DNA of 64,000 bases from contig JADCRB010000067.1 in the NCBI GenBank assembly GCA_021464245.1, forward strand, positions 372,001 through 436,000, read 5' to 3'. The stretch is from Carallia brachiata (taxonomy: Eukaryota; Streptophyta; Magnoliopsida; Malpighiales; Rhizophoraceae). A program made the position numbers and the translations under genes. This document shows, piece by piece, positions 35,449-49,320 of this stretch (the first letter of the stretch is position 1; every line of letters begins with the position of its first letter). Under the pieces are notes generated by a model, which did no database searches, was not told the origin of the DNA, and was given only the letters and a program-made list of their open reading frames with translations.

Positions 35449-36306
35449 TTGTTAGGAGATTTTCAAAATGAAAATAAAAATAAAGTTGTAGTTAATGTGT
35501 TTTAAATTCACAATTTATAATTTACAAGTTTTTAAAATGAAGTCACAATTGTTGGGCTAAACCATATTAATGGTAATCTTTTACAGATATATATGTAGTT
35601 TCTTTTAGTGACTTGTTCTGGAAAATGCGCGAAAAATTGAAAAGTTGCGCCCATTCTCGGGAGGCATATTTGAAAGTGCGCAATTTTAACCACTCGGACT
35701 GAAGCAGTTAAATAACAGTTTTAAATGCAACATATATATATATATATATATATACAAAGACTAAAAAATTCCAAAAAAAAAGAAAAAATCGCGACTCTTG
35801 GTGTCAAACTTAGATGTTGAATGGAAAAGGCGCAACCTTTTACCATCTGAGCTGAAGGACGTTAACTAACTTTAGGTATCAATTTATTTATTCTAATCTA
35901 AATTATTATTAGAAAATGACAAAAGGCGCGGTTGAAGAAATGGCGTGAGTCTCTGTATAAATATGAACGTTCTGACCGAGACAAAAATATAAGAAAATTT
36001 TCTCTTCCTCCCTACTTCGTTATTCATTCTTTCTTAATAAAAGGATTCTATTATCTACTATATTACTGCAGAAATATAAATAAATAATCTGTGGGTAATT
36101 TTAGAAAGTATATCAACTTCTCGAAAACTCGATTTTAGTATTGTAATATGCAGTTGAGTGTGTTTCATTTTATCCTGTGAGAGAGTTCGCATTATACCTC
36201 TATTACAATATAGTGAGAACGAATTTTACTTTCAGAAGAGTAATATTTAAATACACAATTTGAAGTAATCTTACAATTTTCAGTGACTCAATTTCTAAAT
36301 CAACAA
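35449..36306. mobile_element. LTR-like insertion in CYP71 promoter (U3)
   Basis: Same insertion as 23073-23928, at the identical site with CTG on both sides. Confidence 0.6.
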
Positions 36307-36366
36307 CTGCTCCTACAGGAGCTAATGATATGATTGAGCACCATAGATTGTTAACAGGAAACTCTG

Positions 36367-37990
36367 ATGGCGCTCCTTCAATGGCTGTCAGAAAGCTCAA
36401 AATCAACTTTTCTCTTAGCGTCCATCTTGGTAGCAATTGTGCTGAAGCTGCTCTTGCAGACCAAGTCGAGAAAACGAGAGCTAAATCTCCCGCCAACCCC
36501 TCCAAAGTTACCAATCATTGGCAACCTCCACCAGCTTGGAAACATGCCTCACATATCTCTCCACCGCCTGGCCGAGAAGTATGGCCCGATCATATTTCTA
36601 CAACTAGGTGAGATCCCGACTGTTGTTGTTTCATCAGCTAGATTGGCAAAAGAAGTGTTGAAAACCCACGATCTTGCTTTCGCTAGCCGTCCTCAGCTCT
36701 TCTCTGCAAAAGGCTTATTCTATAACTGTACTGATATCGCCTTTTCTCCTTATGGTGCTTACTGGAGGAGTATAAGGAAAATTTGCATTCTTGAGCTACT
36801 CAATGCCAAAAGGGTCTCGAAGCATACAGCTTTGTAAGAGAGAGGAAGTTGCTCGCATGATGAATCGGATTGCTGAGTCTTGTCCTGGAACGACCAATCT
36901 GAGCAGGATAATTAACCTATATGCAAATGCTGTCGTTTGTCGGGAGGCACTCGGAAGAGATTATTCAGCAGGGGAATATGATAGGCATGGCTTCAAGAAG
37001 ATGCTTGACGATTTCCAAGATTTGCTTGGAGGATTTAGCCTTGGGGACTATTTTCCTTCCATGGAGTTCGTGAATAACTTAACGGGCCTGAAATCGAAAC
37101 TCCAAAGCACGGTCAAGCGCTTTGATCAGTTTTTTGATGAGGTGATAGGGGAACACCTAAATCCTGAAACAAAACGGGAGCACAATGACCTTGTAGACGT
37201 TTTACTCGATATACAGAAAAATGGATCCGCAGAAGTGCCTCTTACCATGGATAACGTCAAAGCCATCATCTTGGTCAGTAGCATAAACAGCTTGATTTCA
37301 AGTCTGCTACTAACTATGTATCTGATTCTTCTTTTTTGATCCCACTGATAATTGCCACTTTTGCTTCTGCTGTGCAGGACATGTTTGCTGCTGGGACAGA
37401 TACAACTTTCATTACACTTGATTGGGCTATGACTGAGCTCATCATGAATCCCCGAGTCCTGGAAAAAGCACAAGCCGAAGTAAGGAGCGTTGTTGGAGAC
37501 AGGAAATATGTGCAGGAGGAGAGCGACCTTCATCAGCTTCACTACATGAAATCTGTCATCAAAGAGGTCTTTCGTTTACATCCAGCCGCTCCCGTGTCAG
37601 TCCCAAGAGAATCAATTGACGATGCCATCCTTGACGGTTACAACATTCCAGCTAAATCAAGGATTTATGTCAATATTTGGGCAATAGGGAGGGATCCAAA
37701 AATATGGGATAACCCCGAAAACATTTGAACCAGAAAGATTTATGGGCAGTAGTATAGACTACAAGGGGCAGGACTTTGAGCTGATACCATTTGGAGCTGG
37801 CAGAAGAAGCTGCCCAGGAATCACATTCGCATCAGCTGTTATCGAGCTTGCTTTGGCCCAACTTCTCCACAGCTTTGATTGGCAGCTCCCTCCAGGCATC
37901 ACAGCTCAAGACATCGATAATACGGAAGCTTTTGGCATCTCGATGCACAGGACGGTTCCTCTGGACGTCATTGCCAAACCTCGCTTTTGA
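36367..37990 (+). pseudogene. CYP71-family cytochrome P450 (U3), several frame lesions
   Basis: Exon 1 36367-37273, intron 37274-37377, exon 2 37378-37990. All motifs present. Lesions: two extra bases near 36816 (GGGTCTCGAAG), one base lost near 36837 (GTAAGAGAGAGG), an in-frame GAG insertion near 37517 (QEESD), and one extra A near 37720 (GAAAACATTTG) that ends the frame before the haem loop. The haem segment FGAGRRSCPG is open in the following frame. Near the C terminus LHVIAKPRF has become LDVIAKPRF. Confidence 0.9.
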
Positions 37991-38417
37991 TGAGACTGTG
38001 GTGGTGTTTATTATAACCTTAGCAGGCAACATCACATCTATCCGGCAGGCTTGCTTGCACCAAGACTCGCTTAATCCTTATGTTTCTACTGTAAAAAATA
38101 AATAAATAAATTTGCTGCAAATTGTTCACCGTGTAAGTTGTACACAAGTGGATAATCGATTGCCCTCCAGTCCAAGATCCCGTTGCATAAGGAATTGGCC
38201 TTTTTGATCATGTTTATTTCTAATATTAAAGTGAGCGGTCATCGTCGTCCATTACATTTCTTATCTTCTAAGAGCTTAAAGTTCAAACTAGACGCATTTT
38301 CTAGAATTCCAAGCACATGCAAGCAAGATTTTTTGTGGCGCAATTGACACCCAGAATCAAAAATGGCTAACTGGAAATATAGATCCAAACTTGTTTTTTT
38401 TAGAGGAATCCCATTTC
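37991..38417. other. CYP71 3' flank (U3)
   Basis: Shared 3' UTR and spacer. No gene. Confidence 0.5.
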
Positions 38418-38599
38418 AGCACTAGAAGATTTTTTATTTGAAATTTTGTCCAATTACAATAAGATTTCGATCTTTTATCATTATCGTTATATATTTTTTA
38501 TAAAAGTATTTTTTTGTTATAAAAAAAATCATAATAATTATAAAAATTCAAAATTTTGTTACAATTAGTTAAAATATCAAACAAAAAAATTTTAGTGCC
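38418..38599. mobile_element. MITE with inverted halves (U3)
   Basis: Same palindromic AT-rich element as at 26034, beginning AGCACTAGAAG and ending TTTTAGTGCC. Confidence 0.6.
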
Positions 38600-39398
38600 C
38601 CAAATTTTTTTCTTTTTAGAGACACAACCCAAGCTGAAGATTCAGCTCCGGACTCCTCACAGAAAAATGGTAAACAAGCATTTGAACGTAGTCACCACCG
38701 GGCTAATGTTGATCCTCAGCCAACCGACTCGTAGGCCCAATATATCTCGGTCATCCGACATGTCCTTAGTTTAAGTTTCTAATATATACAATCAACTCCC
38801 CCTACCCGAAATTCCACTGCTACTAATCGATCATTCTTTTTTGCTGCAGAAGGGTACTGTTTTTTTTATTAAAAAAAAAACTTGACAGAAATTCTTTTTT
38901 GGGATGAAATTCTCCTCTTATCCTCTCCCTCTTTTCGCTACCTTTGGGCTTCTTTTTATAGTTTATCGATTTTTTTTTTTACATTGTCTTAAGAATTTTT
39001 TTTTTGTCCTATATCATTCAGTATTAATTTAATGAATTAATTAATTTAAACTGATTTAAATAAAATTTTAAAAAGTGATAAAAGTCTTCCAGTAAGTGAC
39101 AGGACCTCTTAGGGATACATAAATCAAAAGGATTGGTAATTGACTGTTGGGTCGATTGGGGTCTCACGGAGAAGAAGTCTGAACGTGTTCTTCTAGGTTT
39201 CAAAATAAGGCCTTACGCTTAATCAAGCCCAGAGAAAAAAATCCAGTAAAAAATCCAAGTGAGCAACCCAATTTCTGCCGCTAACCATCCATTGTTTGCA
39301 GCAGCTGGCAAAACCAAGAAACTGTAACCCCCCCCAAAAAAAAAAAAACCAAGAAACCCTAGTCTCTCTTTCACGGTCGTAGCCCCCCAGAGTCGAGA
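38600..39398 (+). promoter_or_regulatory. Orphan FCF2 promoter and leader (copy 3)
   Basis: Telo-box AAACCCTA at 39354-39361. Contains about 130 extra bases (about 38985-39110, AT-rich) that copies 1-2 and the real FCF2 promoter lack but copy 4 shares. Confidence 0.75.
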
Positions 39399-40045
39399 GA
39401 TAATGCAAACCCATGACCTTGTTTTCTCAGACAGGACCAAAATTAAGCATCACAGATAAAATTCTGTATCAAGGTAAGGATGTTTTCGCAGCACCTTAGG
39501 GTGAGTATTGGAGGCAGTTGAGAAGCATTTGCATGCGTCACCTTTTGAGCAACAAGAGGGTGAAGTCATTTCGGAGCGTAAGAGAAGAAGAAGTAGCCAT
39601 CATTGTCAAGAAGATTCATGAATCTTCTGCGCAATCGTTGCCAATTAGTTTGTGTGAAATTTTGCAACTCTTACAAATGATGTGGTAAGCAGGGTGGCGG
39701 TGGGAAAGAAATATAGTGAGGGCGAAGGAGGAAGACAGTTCGAGGAGTTGCTGGGAGAGTTTATGGTGTTGTTAGGTAGTTTTAGTATAGGGGATTGGAT
39801 ACCGTGGCTAGGTTGGGTTATATTATACTGGCTTCGATGCTAGAGTAGAGAGAGTTGCCAAAGAGTTTGACAAATTTCTGGAGGAAGTAATTGAGGGGCA
39901 TGAAGATGGCCCAAGAAGAAGCAACGATCATGGTAGTGTGCATGACAGAGATGATCACAAGTATATACTTGATGTTCTGCTTCAACTTCAAAAGGATAAC
40001 GCGGCTGGCTTTACCACTGCAAGAGATATCATCAAAGCTGTGGTC
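39399..40045 (+). pseudogene. CYP71A-like exon 1, C-terminal fragment (copy 3)
   Basis: Shared stop at 39497-39499. Three further small losses: GAAATTTTGC near 39658, GGTTATATTATACTGG near 39817, and TTG lost at the exon end (GTGGTCGTTTG), which removes the last codon before the donor. Confidence 0.85.
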
Positions 40046-43000
40046 GTTTGTATCTCTCTCCCTCTGTCTCCTTATTTACTTATTGTTTTAGAAAAATGTT
40101 ATTAATACAAAAAAATGATTTAAATATTATTTAATAAAATATGAAATAAAAAATATTATTATTTGTTTATTCATATTTTTTATTATAATTTCATAAAATA
40201 TGTTGATTATATAATAATTAGAATATTGTCTGAACAAATTTTTTTGTAAAATGAAACTCTGTTTCTTTAGCCGTTCTTGGGCAAAATATTTTAAAGAACT
40301 TTCTAATTGCTATTTACAAGTGAACGGCAGTTGAAAAGAAGTTCAGTTTTTTTTTTTTTTTCCTTCCTTAGGTTTCATGGTTTCTGAATGTTGATAAATA
40401 TGCCAAAAATAGCTGATGAGAAAGTACTTTTTTATTTTATTTATTTGTTTATTTTTTTAAATAACAAAAAACTTGCATCATTGATAATTACTTGTGTGGG
40501 ATAAGGTAGAAAGTAATTTGTTCCATCCTTATTTAATTTTTCTTAAAAAGAGAACTCTCACTCAAATACTGATAGAGTTGGGTGGGCTTTCTCTAAACTT
40601 GACTACTGTGTTAATGAGTTTAAAATCTAAAATTTTACCATAACAACCGTACTCACTTTGTGGAGAAAGTGACAATGAGGAGACTCGATCTCAGGTCAAA
40701 TGATAAGAAGACACACTAATTTATTACCAAACTATCACCTTGATTAGTGATGAGAAAAGTTACTTACGGTTTGATATATATATTTTTAATATATCTATAT
40801 AGAAGTATATAAAGACAAAACTGGGAAAAAATTCTAATTTTTTTTTGTACCATGTGGTGACTTCTCGTAAATTTACAAATTAAACTATTTAAATATCTTA
40901 TAAATATGAAAAGTCTATTACAATCAGAATTAGGATTATATAAATTAATAATATCAATTTAATTGTAATCAAATAAGAATTCTATTGATTTATATATTCC
41001 TACTTTGAATATAATTAAATATCTATAATTATAAAAAATTTTGATAACAAAAACTAATTAAAAAAAACTATTCATGAATCCAAAGAAAAAACATTACAAA
41101 ATATCTCAAATTTACTTATCTTTTCTTAAAAATGAAAATAAGAATTACATTAAAATTTGCTCAAAAGAGAAGAAAATAAAAAATTTTGATTGGAGTTTAC
41201 CTGGTGGAACTAAGGTGGATGATTTGGATATAGATATGATATTTTTTAGTCCTAAATCTTTGTATGTTTACCTATAAGTTGTAAACTGTTTTTATATTTC
41301 ATTTCAGTCCTTAACTTTTTAATATCTTACCAAATCAGTCATTTCGGTTATAAAAAGTGATCAATTTATTAATAAATAAGTTTAACTTGATAGAAATTAT
41401 TTAAAAAAGGACAAATGCGCAAGTTAAATATTTTTTTTATCAACAAATACTCAAATTAAATATACAAAATGCATACTTTTTTTTGAAAAAAAAATTCAAT
41501 TAGTACATTTAACCTTTTTTCAAATAATTTTTGTAAAGTTATAATCATTTTTTTAATCAATTGATCACTTTTCGTTAATCGATAAACTAATTTTGGTAAG
41601 AAATCGAAAGATTTAGAATTTAAATGAAATTTCAAAACGATTTAAAACTCATATGTAAAAAAAAATATAAAAATTTAGCACTAAAAAATATCATATCTCG
41701 ATTTGGACATGACTGAAAGTTTTGGTATCACCATTCATAGAAAGGTCCCCTGCTTCTTGTTGCAACTCTGAGTTCTTAGCCAAAAAAAAAAAAAAAAGGC
41801 ATTTTGGCCTATACCCAAAATAAATTTCAACTACAAGCCCTCAAACTCTCGATCTCAGCAAGCATCAATCAGTGCATTGCCATCATGGCAATGAAAGGGT
41901 GGTTGTTTTGAACACTTTGCGTTTATGCTTGCTTAAATGTGTGGTAGTATATATAACAATAATACTTGTTAGCAAGGTTGGTGTGTCATATAACGTTTCT
42001 GGAGACTTGGTACTTATCATCGGGCCTTTATGCCTATGAATAAAAATTATCAAAAAAAAAAAAAAGACAATAATGCTTGTTGAAGTTCAGTTGGATTCTT
42101 ATATAATATGATTTAGTTGCTTTAAAATGGATGGTGGAATTGTCTTGTGCATTGACGAAACCTTGAGTAGATGAATTTCCAAAAAGGGTTAATAGGCAAC
42201 GTTTACCAATTCACCTAAAAAATTTTCAGGGAAGTATGCTTCAAGTGATTCAATCCCTATAGTCATCAATGTGTACTAATTTTTTTGAATAACAAAAAAG
42301 GATTTATCGTGAGTATATTAGTCACTGAATTTGTGGACCAACGTCGGGAAGAAACACCTGTTTTAAGTACCTCATTCAACCACCCCAAAAACAGACACAC
42401 CACTCTAGCAGCATTCTCATGCACGACTACAGTATTAATAAATTTTAAACTCACTATCGCTTCTCGACAACAAATCCCCAATTTGCAAAGTGAGTATCGG
42501 TATGAGAACTCAAACGTGGGTCAATACAGAAAAAAATATGCTGAATTACCACTAAACTACCGTTTCAAGTGACGTCATTGTGTAATAATTTAATTATTTT
42601 TTTCCACACAAATTCATGACATAGTGTCCATATTAATCTCACGTACCAATTGCTAAAAAAAAAGCAAAAAAAAAAAAAAAATAAAAACCAAAAGACGAAT
42701 TCAAGACCTAAACTCTCGCCGCTGGACGAGGAGGTGTTCAAAGCCTTCAATGGCTGCCACGTTCTCAGAGCCCAGAGGGCAACAAGCTTAAGCCTCGCCT
42801 TCTTTGCCCTCTCGCGCCTCCTTACGTCTCAGTTATCTGATCTCCATAGCCAAGCGAAAGCAATAATTGGTTTATCAAAAGGAAATCTTTTCCCGTCGTA
42901 TGCGCCACCTTGTTTGCGATTATTCCAATCCTCCAAAAGCATCATTTTGGGTAGATTTTATTGTATTGTCCCTGCCAAATTTATGATTTGCTCCACTGAA

Positions 43001-43152
43001 ATTTTCACACTACTCCTACTTAAAAATATTTCTTCTTCAACTCATTATTTTTTTTTTTTTTTTTTTTTGGTACGTGTATGTGGATTTTGCTTCTACTAAC
43101 AAATATTTCTAAATCTTTTTCTTCACCACTCCACCAAGGCTTCTGATCACAC
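40046..43152. other. Relic intron, spacer and SINE-like block (U4)
   Basis: AT-rich. The 1.1-kb element of U2 and U3 is missing: TTTTTTAGTCCTAAATCTTTG at 41247 runs straight into CCTATAAGTTGTAAAC. SINE-like block at about 42280-42575 on the minus strand. No gene. Confidence 0.5.
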
Positions 43153-43345
43153 GGAACTTCCACCAAGTCGGTTTTGGCACACCAATCGCTCCCTACAAAA
43201 TCTTGGCTCAAACCTAATGGCCTCATCGTGTTGCTTCACTTTGGCAGCGTCCCAGTTCTTGTTGTCTCATCAGCCCATACTGATCATGAGATCATGAAAA
43301 CCCATGATCTCGTCTTTGCAAACAGGCCTAAATCAAGAATCGCCC
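43153..43345 (+). pseudogene. CYP71A-like exon 1, N-terminal fragment (U4)
   Basis: Nearly identical to the U3 copy. Confidence 0.8.
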
Positions 43346-44437
43346 CACACCTAACACGGATAAGACATTTTTATGATGTTAACAACAAAAATTAAAAATT
43401 TAAATGAAAAATTTTAAGACACTTAGAAGTGAAGGCACACTGTACACTTATGTTTGTTTTTGGTCATTTTTATGTGTAAACAACACAATATAACCTATTT
43501 GCTTGAACTCATATATATTAATAATTTTCAAAATTAAAATTATCACCCAAGATATACAAGAATCACAAAACAAATACAGTAGAAAACTACTGAAAATAAC
43601 ATCTAGAATAGGTTTTACCCAAAAAAAAAAAATCTAGAATAGAAATTTCCTCAATTTTATTGGTTATTATAGAGTGTTTTTTTTTTTGTAGCTGGTAATC
43701 CAAGGGAGATGGGGGATGATGAATGAGAAATCTGAACTCGGAATCTAAATATATAAATTAAAAAAATACGATTTTTAATTACTTTAATTATTATTAAGTT
43801 ATCTATCGAAATTTTCTTTTAGGGATTCCAACGAGAATGTTGAGAAAACATAGGCCTGGATTATAGGGCTATGGGCTATTTGTCTCCACTTTTCAGGCCC
43901 AGAAATCTTGACCCATGTACTCTCACCGAATCGGAGGATGAGCGACTGCTCCAGATTGCTACGGAAAACCACGAGATTTTCACAGCCCCACGCGCCTCCG
44001 TCGACGACCCTGGGAGGGGTTTATCTGCTATACACCAATAAACATAACAAATATCCTTCAAAGAAAATCCCTGCAATCCCAAGAAGAAAATTTTGGCGAA
44101 GAACCATCTGTCCATTTGGGTATGTCCAATTTTCTAATTCCTCAATGGTTTGCATTCATCCGCTATATGGGTTTGTAATGGATTATTGAGACTCTAGCTT
44201 TAAACAGCGTTCATCGCCTTTTTTGGTTATTTTGAGTTGAAATTATGCTTTTAGGAAATTTTCTTGAGTCGAAAAGTCTTGACGTATGCATTTTTCAAGC
44301 AATTAACTAGAAGGGTTGCACTACAGTGCCTTCTGATGATCTTTGACATGTTTGTTTGAATTGAGTATCCTTTAGTAAGGTTGATGCTAAATTTTAAATT
44401 GCTGTGTTATTGGTAGGTTATAATTTTTTAAGGGATA
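43346..44437 (+). promoter_or_regulatory. Spacer, EIF1AD-like promoter and 5' UTR (U4)
   Basis: GGCCCAG kept near 43897; the second site II-type element is altered to TTGACCCATG. The rest as in U2. Confidence 0.5.
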
Positions 44438-45768
44438 ATGAAAGCAGGAAGGAAGAATCTGAAGAAGGCAGCGGAGGAACGTAGCTTGACACTTGAAGAT
44501 GGCCAAAGCATCATGCAAGTGGTATCTCTTAGAGGTTCCAATCTCATTGAGGTACCAACCAACCCGTTTACATCAACGGCTTTGTTTCTCAACAAGTTTT
44601 GTCAGGAAGAATGAACTTCTTTCGGCCTATAGGTGGCCCCTTTTTTTTAAAAAAAAAATGAACAAGTGAATAAATATTCTTATGCTTGTTCATTCGTGAG
44701 TTGCAATTTGAACATTTGATGAGATCCAGTGCTTGTGACTGCATCTTCATTTGTAAGATGCCGATTTTTGTACCTTGTTCAAGGTAATGGATGGAAAAGG
44801 TGAGAAGTTATTGGCATTGTTTCCAGCCAAGTTCCAGAAGAGCATGTAGATAAAACGAGGTTTGCATATTGTTTGAGTAAATTAGTTGATTTTGTGAATT
44901 GTCTCTTCTATTGAATTGCTCTTAAGTTGCCCTCCATCAGTGCAGTTACGTAATTTTTGTTGCCCCTGAGTTAACTGGAAAGTTGCACTGTTGATATGTA
45001 GGGAGTTTTGTTGTGGTCGACGATAGCGGAAAGGAAAAGGCTCTAGAGTCTGGTCGCAAAGTGGCATGTATTGTTTCTCGAGTGCTTTTTCATGAGCAAG
45101 TTTGTACACTTTAGAAGTCTCATGATTGGTCCGTCCTCTTAATGTCCTAAAACTAGGCAATCTTAAATATTTGATGCAATTCAGCTCAACATACTGCTTC
45201 TAAGTGATGCTTTCTTTCTGGTTGTTGAGACCAATTTGTTCTTCTTTTGCTACAAATGTTCTCACATGCTCTGTATTACTTAGCCCTTTTTTTTTTTTTA
45301 CTGTCTAACATGCTCCTTGATTACTTTGATTTTTTGCTCTCAATGTTTGGTAGGGTATCACCATTTGCATATTAGATTTTCTTAAGTGTATATATGAACC
45401 ACAAATACCATGGTCTTTCCAACATTTTAGTTGAAAACACGCATATGCTAGCTTCTGCTGCGTTGTTCTTTTGCTCTGAACATCTTCATTCTCCATTTTT
45501 TGTTGCTGATGTATTGTTTGTTTTATGTATCATAATCTAATCACGTGGGTGCAGGCCACAATTATTCAAACCTAGAGGTTTTCAAGATGCAACTCAAAAC
45601 TTGAATGAGAACACTCCACTACAACCACACAATGAGCTGCTCTACTTTAGTGATGAAGATGGGCTTCCCCCATTGGAAGCCAGTATGAACAGAAGGAAGC
45701 CATTAGAGCTTCAAACCTATGAAGAGTCAAATTTTACGATCAGATGCAGATTCTTGAATGAATCATGA
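44438..45768 (+). pseudogene. EIF1AD: EIF1AD-like RNA-binding protein with two internal stops (U4)
   Basis: The cleanest copy. Exon 1 (44438-44551) is open, and the only visible coding lesions are the two shared TAG codons at 44847-44849 (Trp position) and 45112-45114 (Gln position). The acidic C-terminal exon is intact to TGA at 45766-45768. Read through both stops, it would give the full 176-residue family protein. Confidence 0.88.
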
Positions 45769-46806
45769 CATGGAAGCTGTGGCACTCATTTTTATAGCCA
45801 TCTCAACAACCAAGGTGACCATGAGTTGCTAATCACGGAGCAATGTAGCTCGGTGTCTCAGTGTCTGTGCTTCATAGCATAGTAGAGTCAAATACTACAA
45901 TCTACCAATTTTGTGTAAACTAGTCTAGCGTTGATTTTGTAGTGCTCCGATGGCCTTGAAAATTTTGAAACAATGAACATAGTTCTTCTCTAGTATGGTC
46001 CCGGTCCTCTTAGAAGGGTCTAAATTTCATGTTTGAACGTTCTCAGTTCCAATATAATCAAGTATTGTATAGTTTTTCTAATTTCATCTTTGAAGTAAAC
46101 ATGAGATCTATTCTGATAATCAACATCATAAAGTTAACCATTTGACTTGATTTCATTTCTAAAGCTTTTGCGCATCAATTTAGCTTCAAATAAAAAGCTG
46201 CTACCTATCATCAGGTAGCTCCAGATTGTCCCCATAACTAACAATTGAAACCCACTTTCCCCTCTATGATGACATAAAACCTCCTCAGCTATGTCAAAGG
46301 CCCTCTATGATGACGTAGTTCTAGTAGAAATATCACTGGTTCTTAAAATGATGGGCCGCTTCTCCTGCGCCACAGCACAACGTTGGGCCGCTTCTCCTGT
46401 GGCCCAGCACAACGTTGCAGCTGTTACTCTTTTGCATCTGAACCTCAGACAGGGCGCCCATTACCCGACAATTTTCTCGGGTCGTGTCGGTATGTGGCTG
46501 CGAATTGCTCATCAATTGCGTCAAACGGACTTATAACGTTACAGAAAACAAATTTTTCTGCAGTGATGGTGATGGGGGAATCCCGTCAATTAACCCGATG
46601 GAAACCTTATTATTCTTTTTTTTTTTTTTTGTGGTCAGGAAAAAACCTTATTATTCTTAATAAACGGTGTCAATTCTAAGAACAGTCCTAGAGCACTCCA
46701 AAAATATCCATACAACCGGACAGAATGGCCCAACATACGAGTCAAGCCAAGGTATCGGTATGACGTAAGAAAATTGACTAGGTGGATGTTTGGCTTTTCT
46801 TTCGCT
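45769..46806 (+). promoter_or_regulatory. CYP71 distal upstream region (U4)
   Basis: 32-bp duplication at 46353-46416. TGACGTAG word near 46311. Confidence 0.5.
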
Positions 46807-47651
46807 GTTGTTAGGAGATTTCAAAATGAAAATAAAAATAAAGTTGTAGTTAATGTGTTTTAAATTCACAACTATAATTTACAAGTTTTTAAAATGAAGT
46901 CACAATTGTTGGGCTAAACCATATTAATGGTAATCTTTTACAGATATATATGTAGTTTCTTTTAGTGACTTGTTCTGGAAAATGCGCGAAAAATTGAAAA
47001 GTTGCGCCCATTCTCGGGAGGCATATTTGAAAGTGCGCAATTTTAACCACTCGGACTGAAGCAGTTAAATAACAGTTTTAAATGCAACATATATATATAT
47101 ATATATATACAAAGACTAAAAAATTCCAAAAAAAAAGAAAAAATCGCGACTCTTGGTGTCAAACTTAGATGTTGAATGGAAAAGGCGCAACCTTTTACCA
47201 TCTGAGCTGAAGGACGTTAACTAACTTTAGGTATCAATTTATTTATTCTAATCTAAATTATTATTAGAAAATGACAAAAGGCGCGGTTGAAGAAATGCGT
47301 GAGTTCTGTATAAATATGAAGTTCTGACCGAGACAAAAATATAAGAAAATTTTCTCTTCCTCCCTACTTCGTTATTCATTCTTTCTTAATAAAAGGATTC
47401 TATTATCTACTATATTACTGCAGAAATATAAATAAATAATCTGTGGGTAATTTTAGAAAGTATATCAACTTCTCGAAACTCGATTTTAGTATTTAATGCA
47501 GTTGAGTGTGTTCATTTTATCCTGTGAGAGAGTTCGCATTATACCTCTATTACAATATAGTGAGACGAATTTTACTTTCAGAAGAGTAATATTTAATACA
47601 CAATTTGAAGTAATCTTACAATTTTCAGTGACTCAATTTCTAAATCAACAA
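46807..47651. mobile_element. LTR-like insertion in CYP71 promoter (U4)
   Basis: Same insertion and site as U2 and U3, about 12 bp shorter. The losses are single bases, mostly at positions where U2 and U3 differ. Confidence 0.6.
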
Positions 47652-47710
47652 CTGCTCCACAGGAGCTAATGATATGATTGAGCACCATAGATTGTTAACA
47701 GGAAACTCTG

Positions 47711-49320
47711 ATGGCGCTCCTTCAATGGCTGTCAGAAAGCTCAAAATCAACTTTTCTCTTAGCATCCATCTTGGTAGCAATTGTGCTGAAGCTGCTCTTG
47801 CAGACCAAGTCGAGAAAACGAGAGCTAAATCTCCCACCAAGCCCTCCAAAGTTACCAATCATTGGCAACCTCCACCAGCTTGGAAACATGCCTCACATAT
47901 CTCTCCACCGCCTGGCCGAGAAGTATGGCCCGATCATATTTCTACAACTAGGTGAGATCCCGACTGTTGTTGTTTCATCAGCTAGATTGGCAAAAGAAGT
48001 GTTGAAAACCCACGATCTTGCTTTCGCTAGCCGTCCTCAGCTCTTCTCTGCAAAAGGCTTATTCTATAACTGTACTGATATCGCCTTTTCTCCTTATGGT
48101 GCTTACTGGGAGTATAAGGAAAATTTGCATTCTTGAGCTACTCATGCCAAAAGGGTCAAGCATACAGCTTTGTAAGAAGAGGAAGTTGCTCGCATGTGAA
48201 TCGGATTGCTGAGTCTTGTCCTGGAACGACCAATCTGAGCAGGATAATTAACCTATATGCAAATGCTGTCGTTTGCCGGGAGGCACTGGAAGAGATTATT
48301 CAGCAGGGGAATATGATAGGCATGGCTTCAAGAAGATGCTTGACGATTACCAAGATTACTTGGAGGATTTAGCCTTGGGGACTATTTTCCTTCCATGGAG
48401 TTCGTGAATAACTTAACGGGCCTGAAATCGAAACTCCAAAGCACGGTCAAGCGCTTTGATCAGTTTTTTGATGAGGTGATAGGGGAACACCTAAATCCTG
48501 AAACAAAACGGGAGCACAATGACCTTGTAGACGTTTTACTCGATATACAGAAAAATGGATCCGCAGAAGTGCCTCTTACCATGGATAACGTCAAAGCCAT
48601 CATCTTGGTCAGTAGCATAAACAGCTTGATTTCAAGTCTGCTACTAACTATGTATCTGATTCTTCTTTTTTGATCCCACTGATAATTGCCACTTTTGCTT
48701 CTGCTGTGCAGGACATGTTTGCTGCTGGGACAGATACAACTTTCATTACACTTGATTGGGCTATGACTGAGCTCATCATGAATCCCCAAGTCCTGGAAAA
48801 AGCACAAGCCGAAGTAAGGAGCGTTGTTGGAGACAGGAAATATGTGCAGGAGAGCGACCTTCATCAGCTTCACTACATGAAATCTGTCATCAAAGAGGTC
48901 TTTCGTTTACATCCAGCCGCTCCCGTGTCAGTCCCAAGAGAATCAATTGACGATGCCATCCTTGACGGTTACAACATTCCAGCTAAATCAAGGATTTATG
49001 TCAATATTTGGGCAATAGGGAGGGATCCAAAAATATGGGATAACCCCGAAACATTTGAACCAGAAAGATTTATGGGCAGTAGTATAGACTACAAGGGGCA
49101 GGACTTTGAGCTGATACCATTTGGAGCTGGCAGAAGAAGCTGCCCAGGAATCACATTCGCATCAGCTGTTATCGAGCTTGCTTTGGCCCAACTTCTCCAC
49201 AGCTTTGATTGGCAGCTCCCTCCAGGCATCACAGCTCAAGACATCGATAATACGGAAGCTTTTGGCATCTCGATGCACAGGACGGTTCCTCTGCACGTCA
49301 TTGCCAAACCTCGCTTTTGA
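47711..49320 (+). pseudogene. CYP71-family cytochrome P450 (U4), exon 1 with many small losses
   Basis: Exon 1 47711-48606 is 10 bases shorter than the intact 906, through separate one- and two-base losses between about 48108 and 48360. Most sit at sites where the other units carry different bases (for example CTCATGCC, GCATGTGAAT, GCACTGGAAG). Intron 48607-48711. Exon 2 48712-49320 is perfectly open, with AAGTDTT, EVFR, PERF, FGAGRRSCPG and the AKPRF end. The exon 1 damage may be an assembly artefact, in which case this would be a functional gene. Confidence 0.92.
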
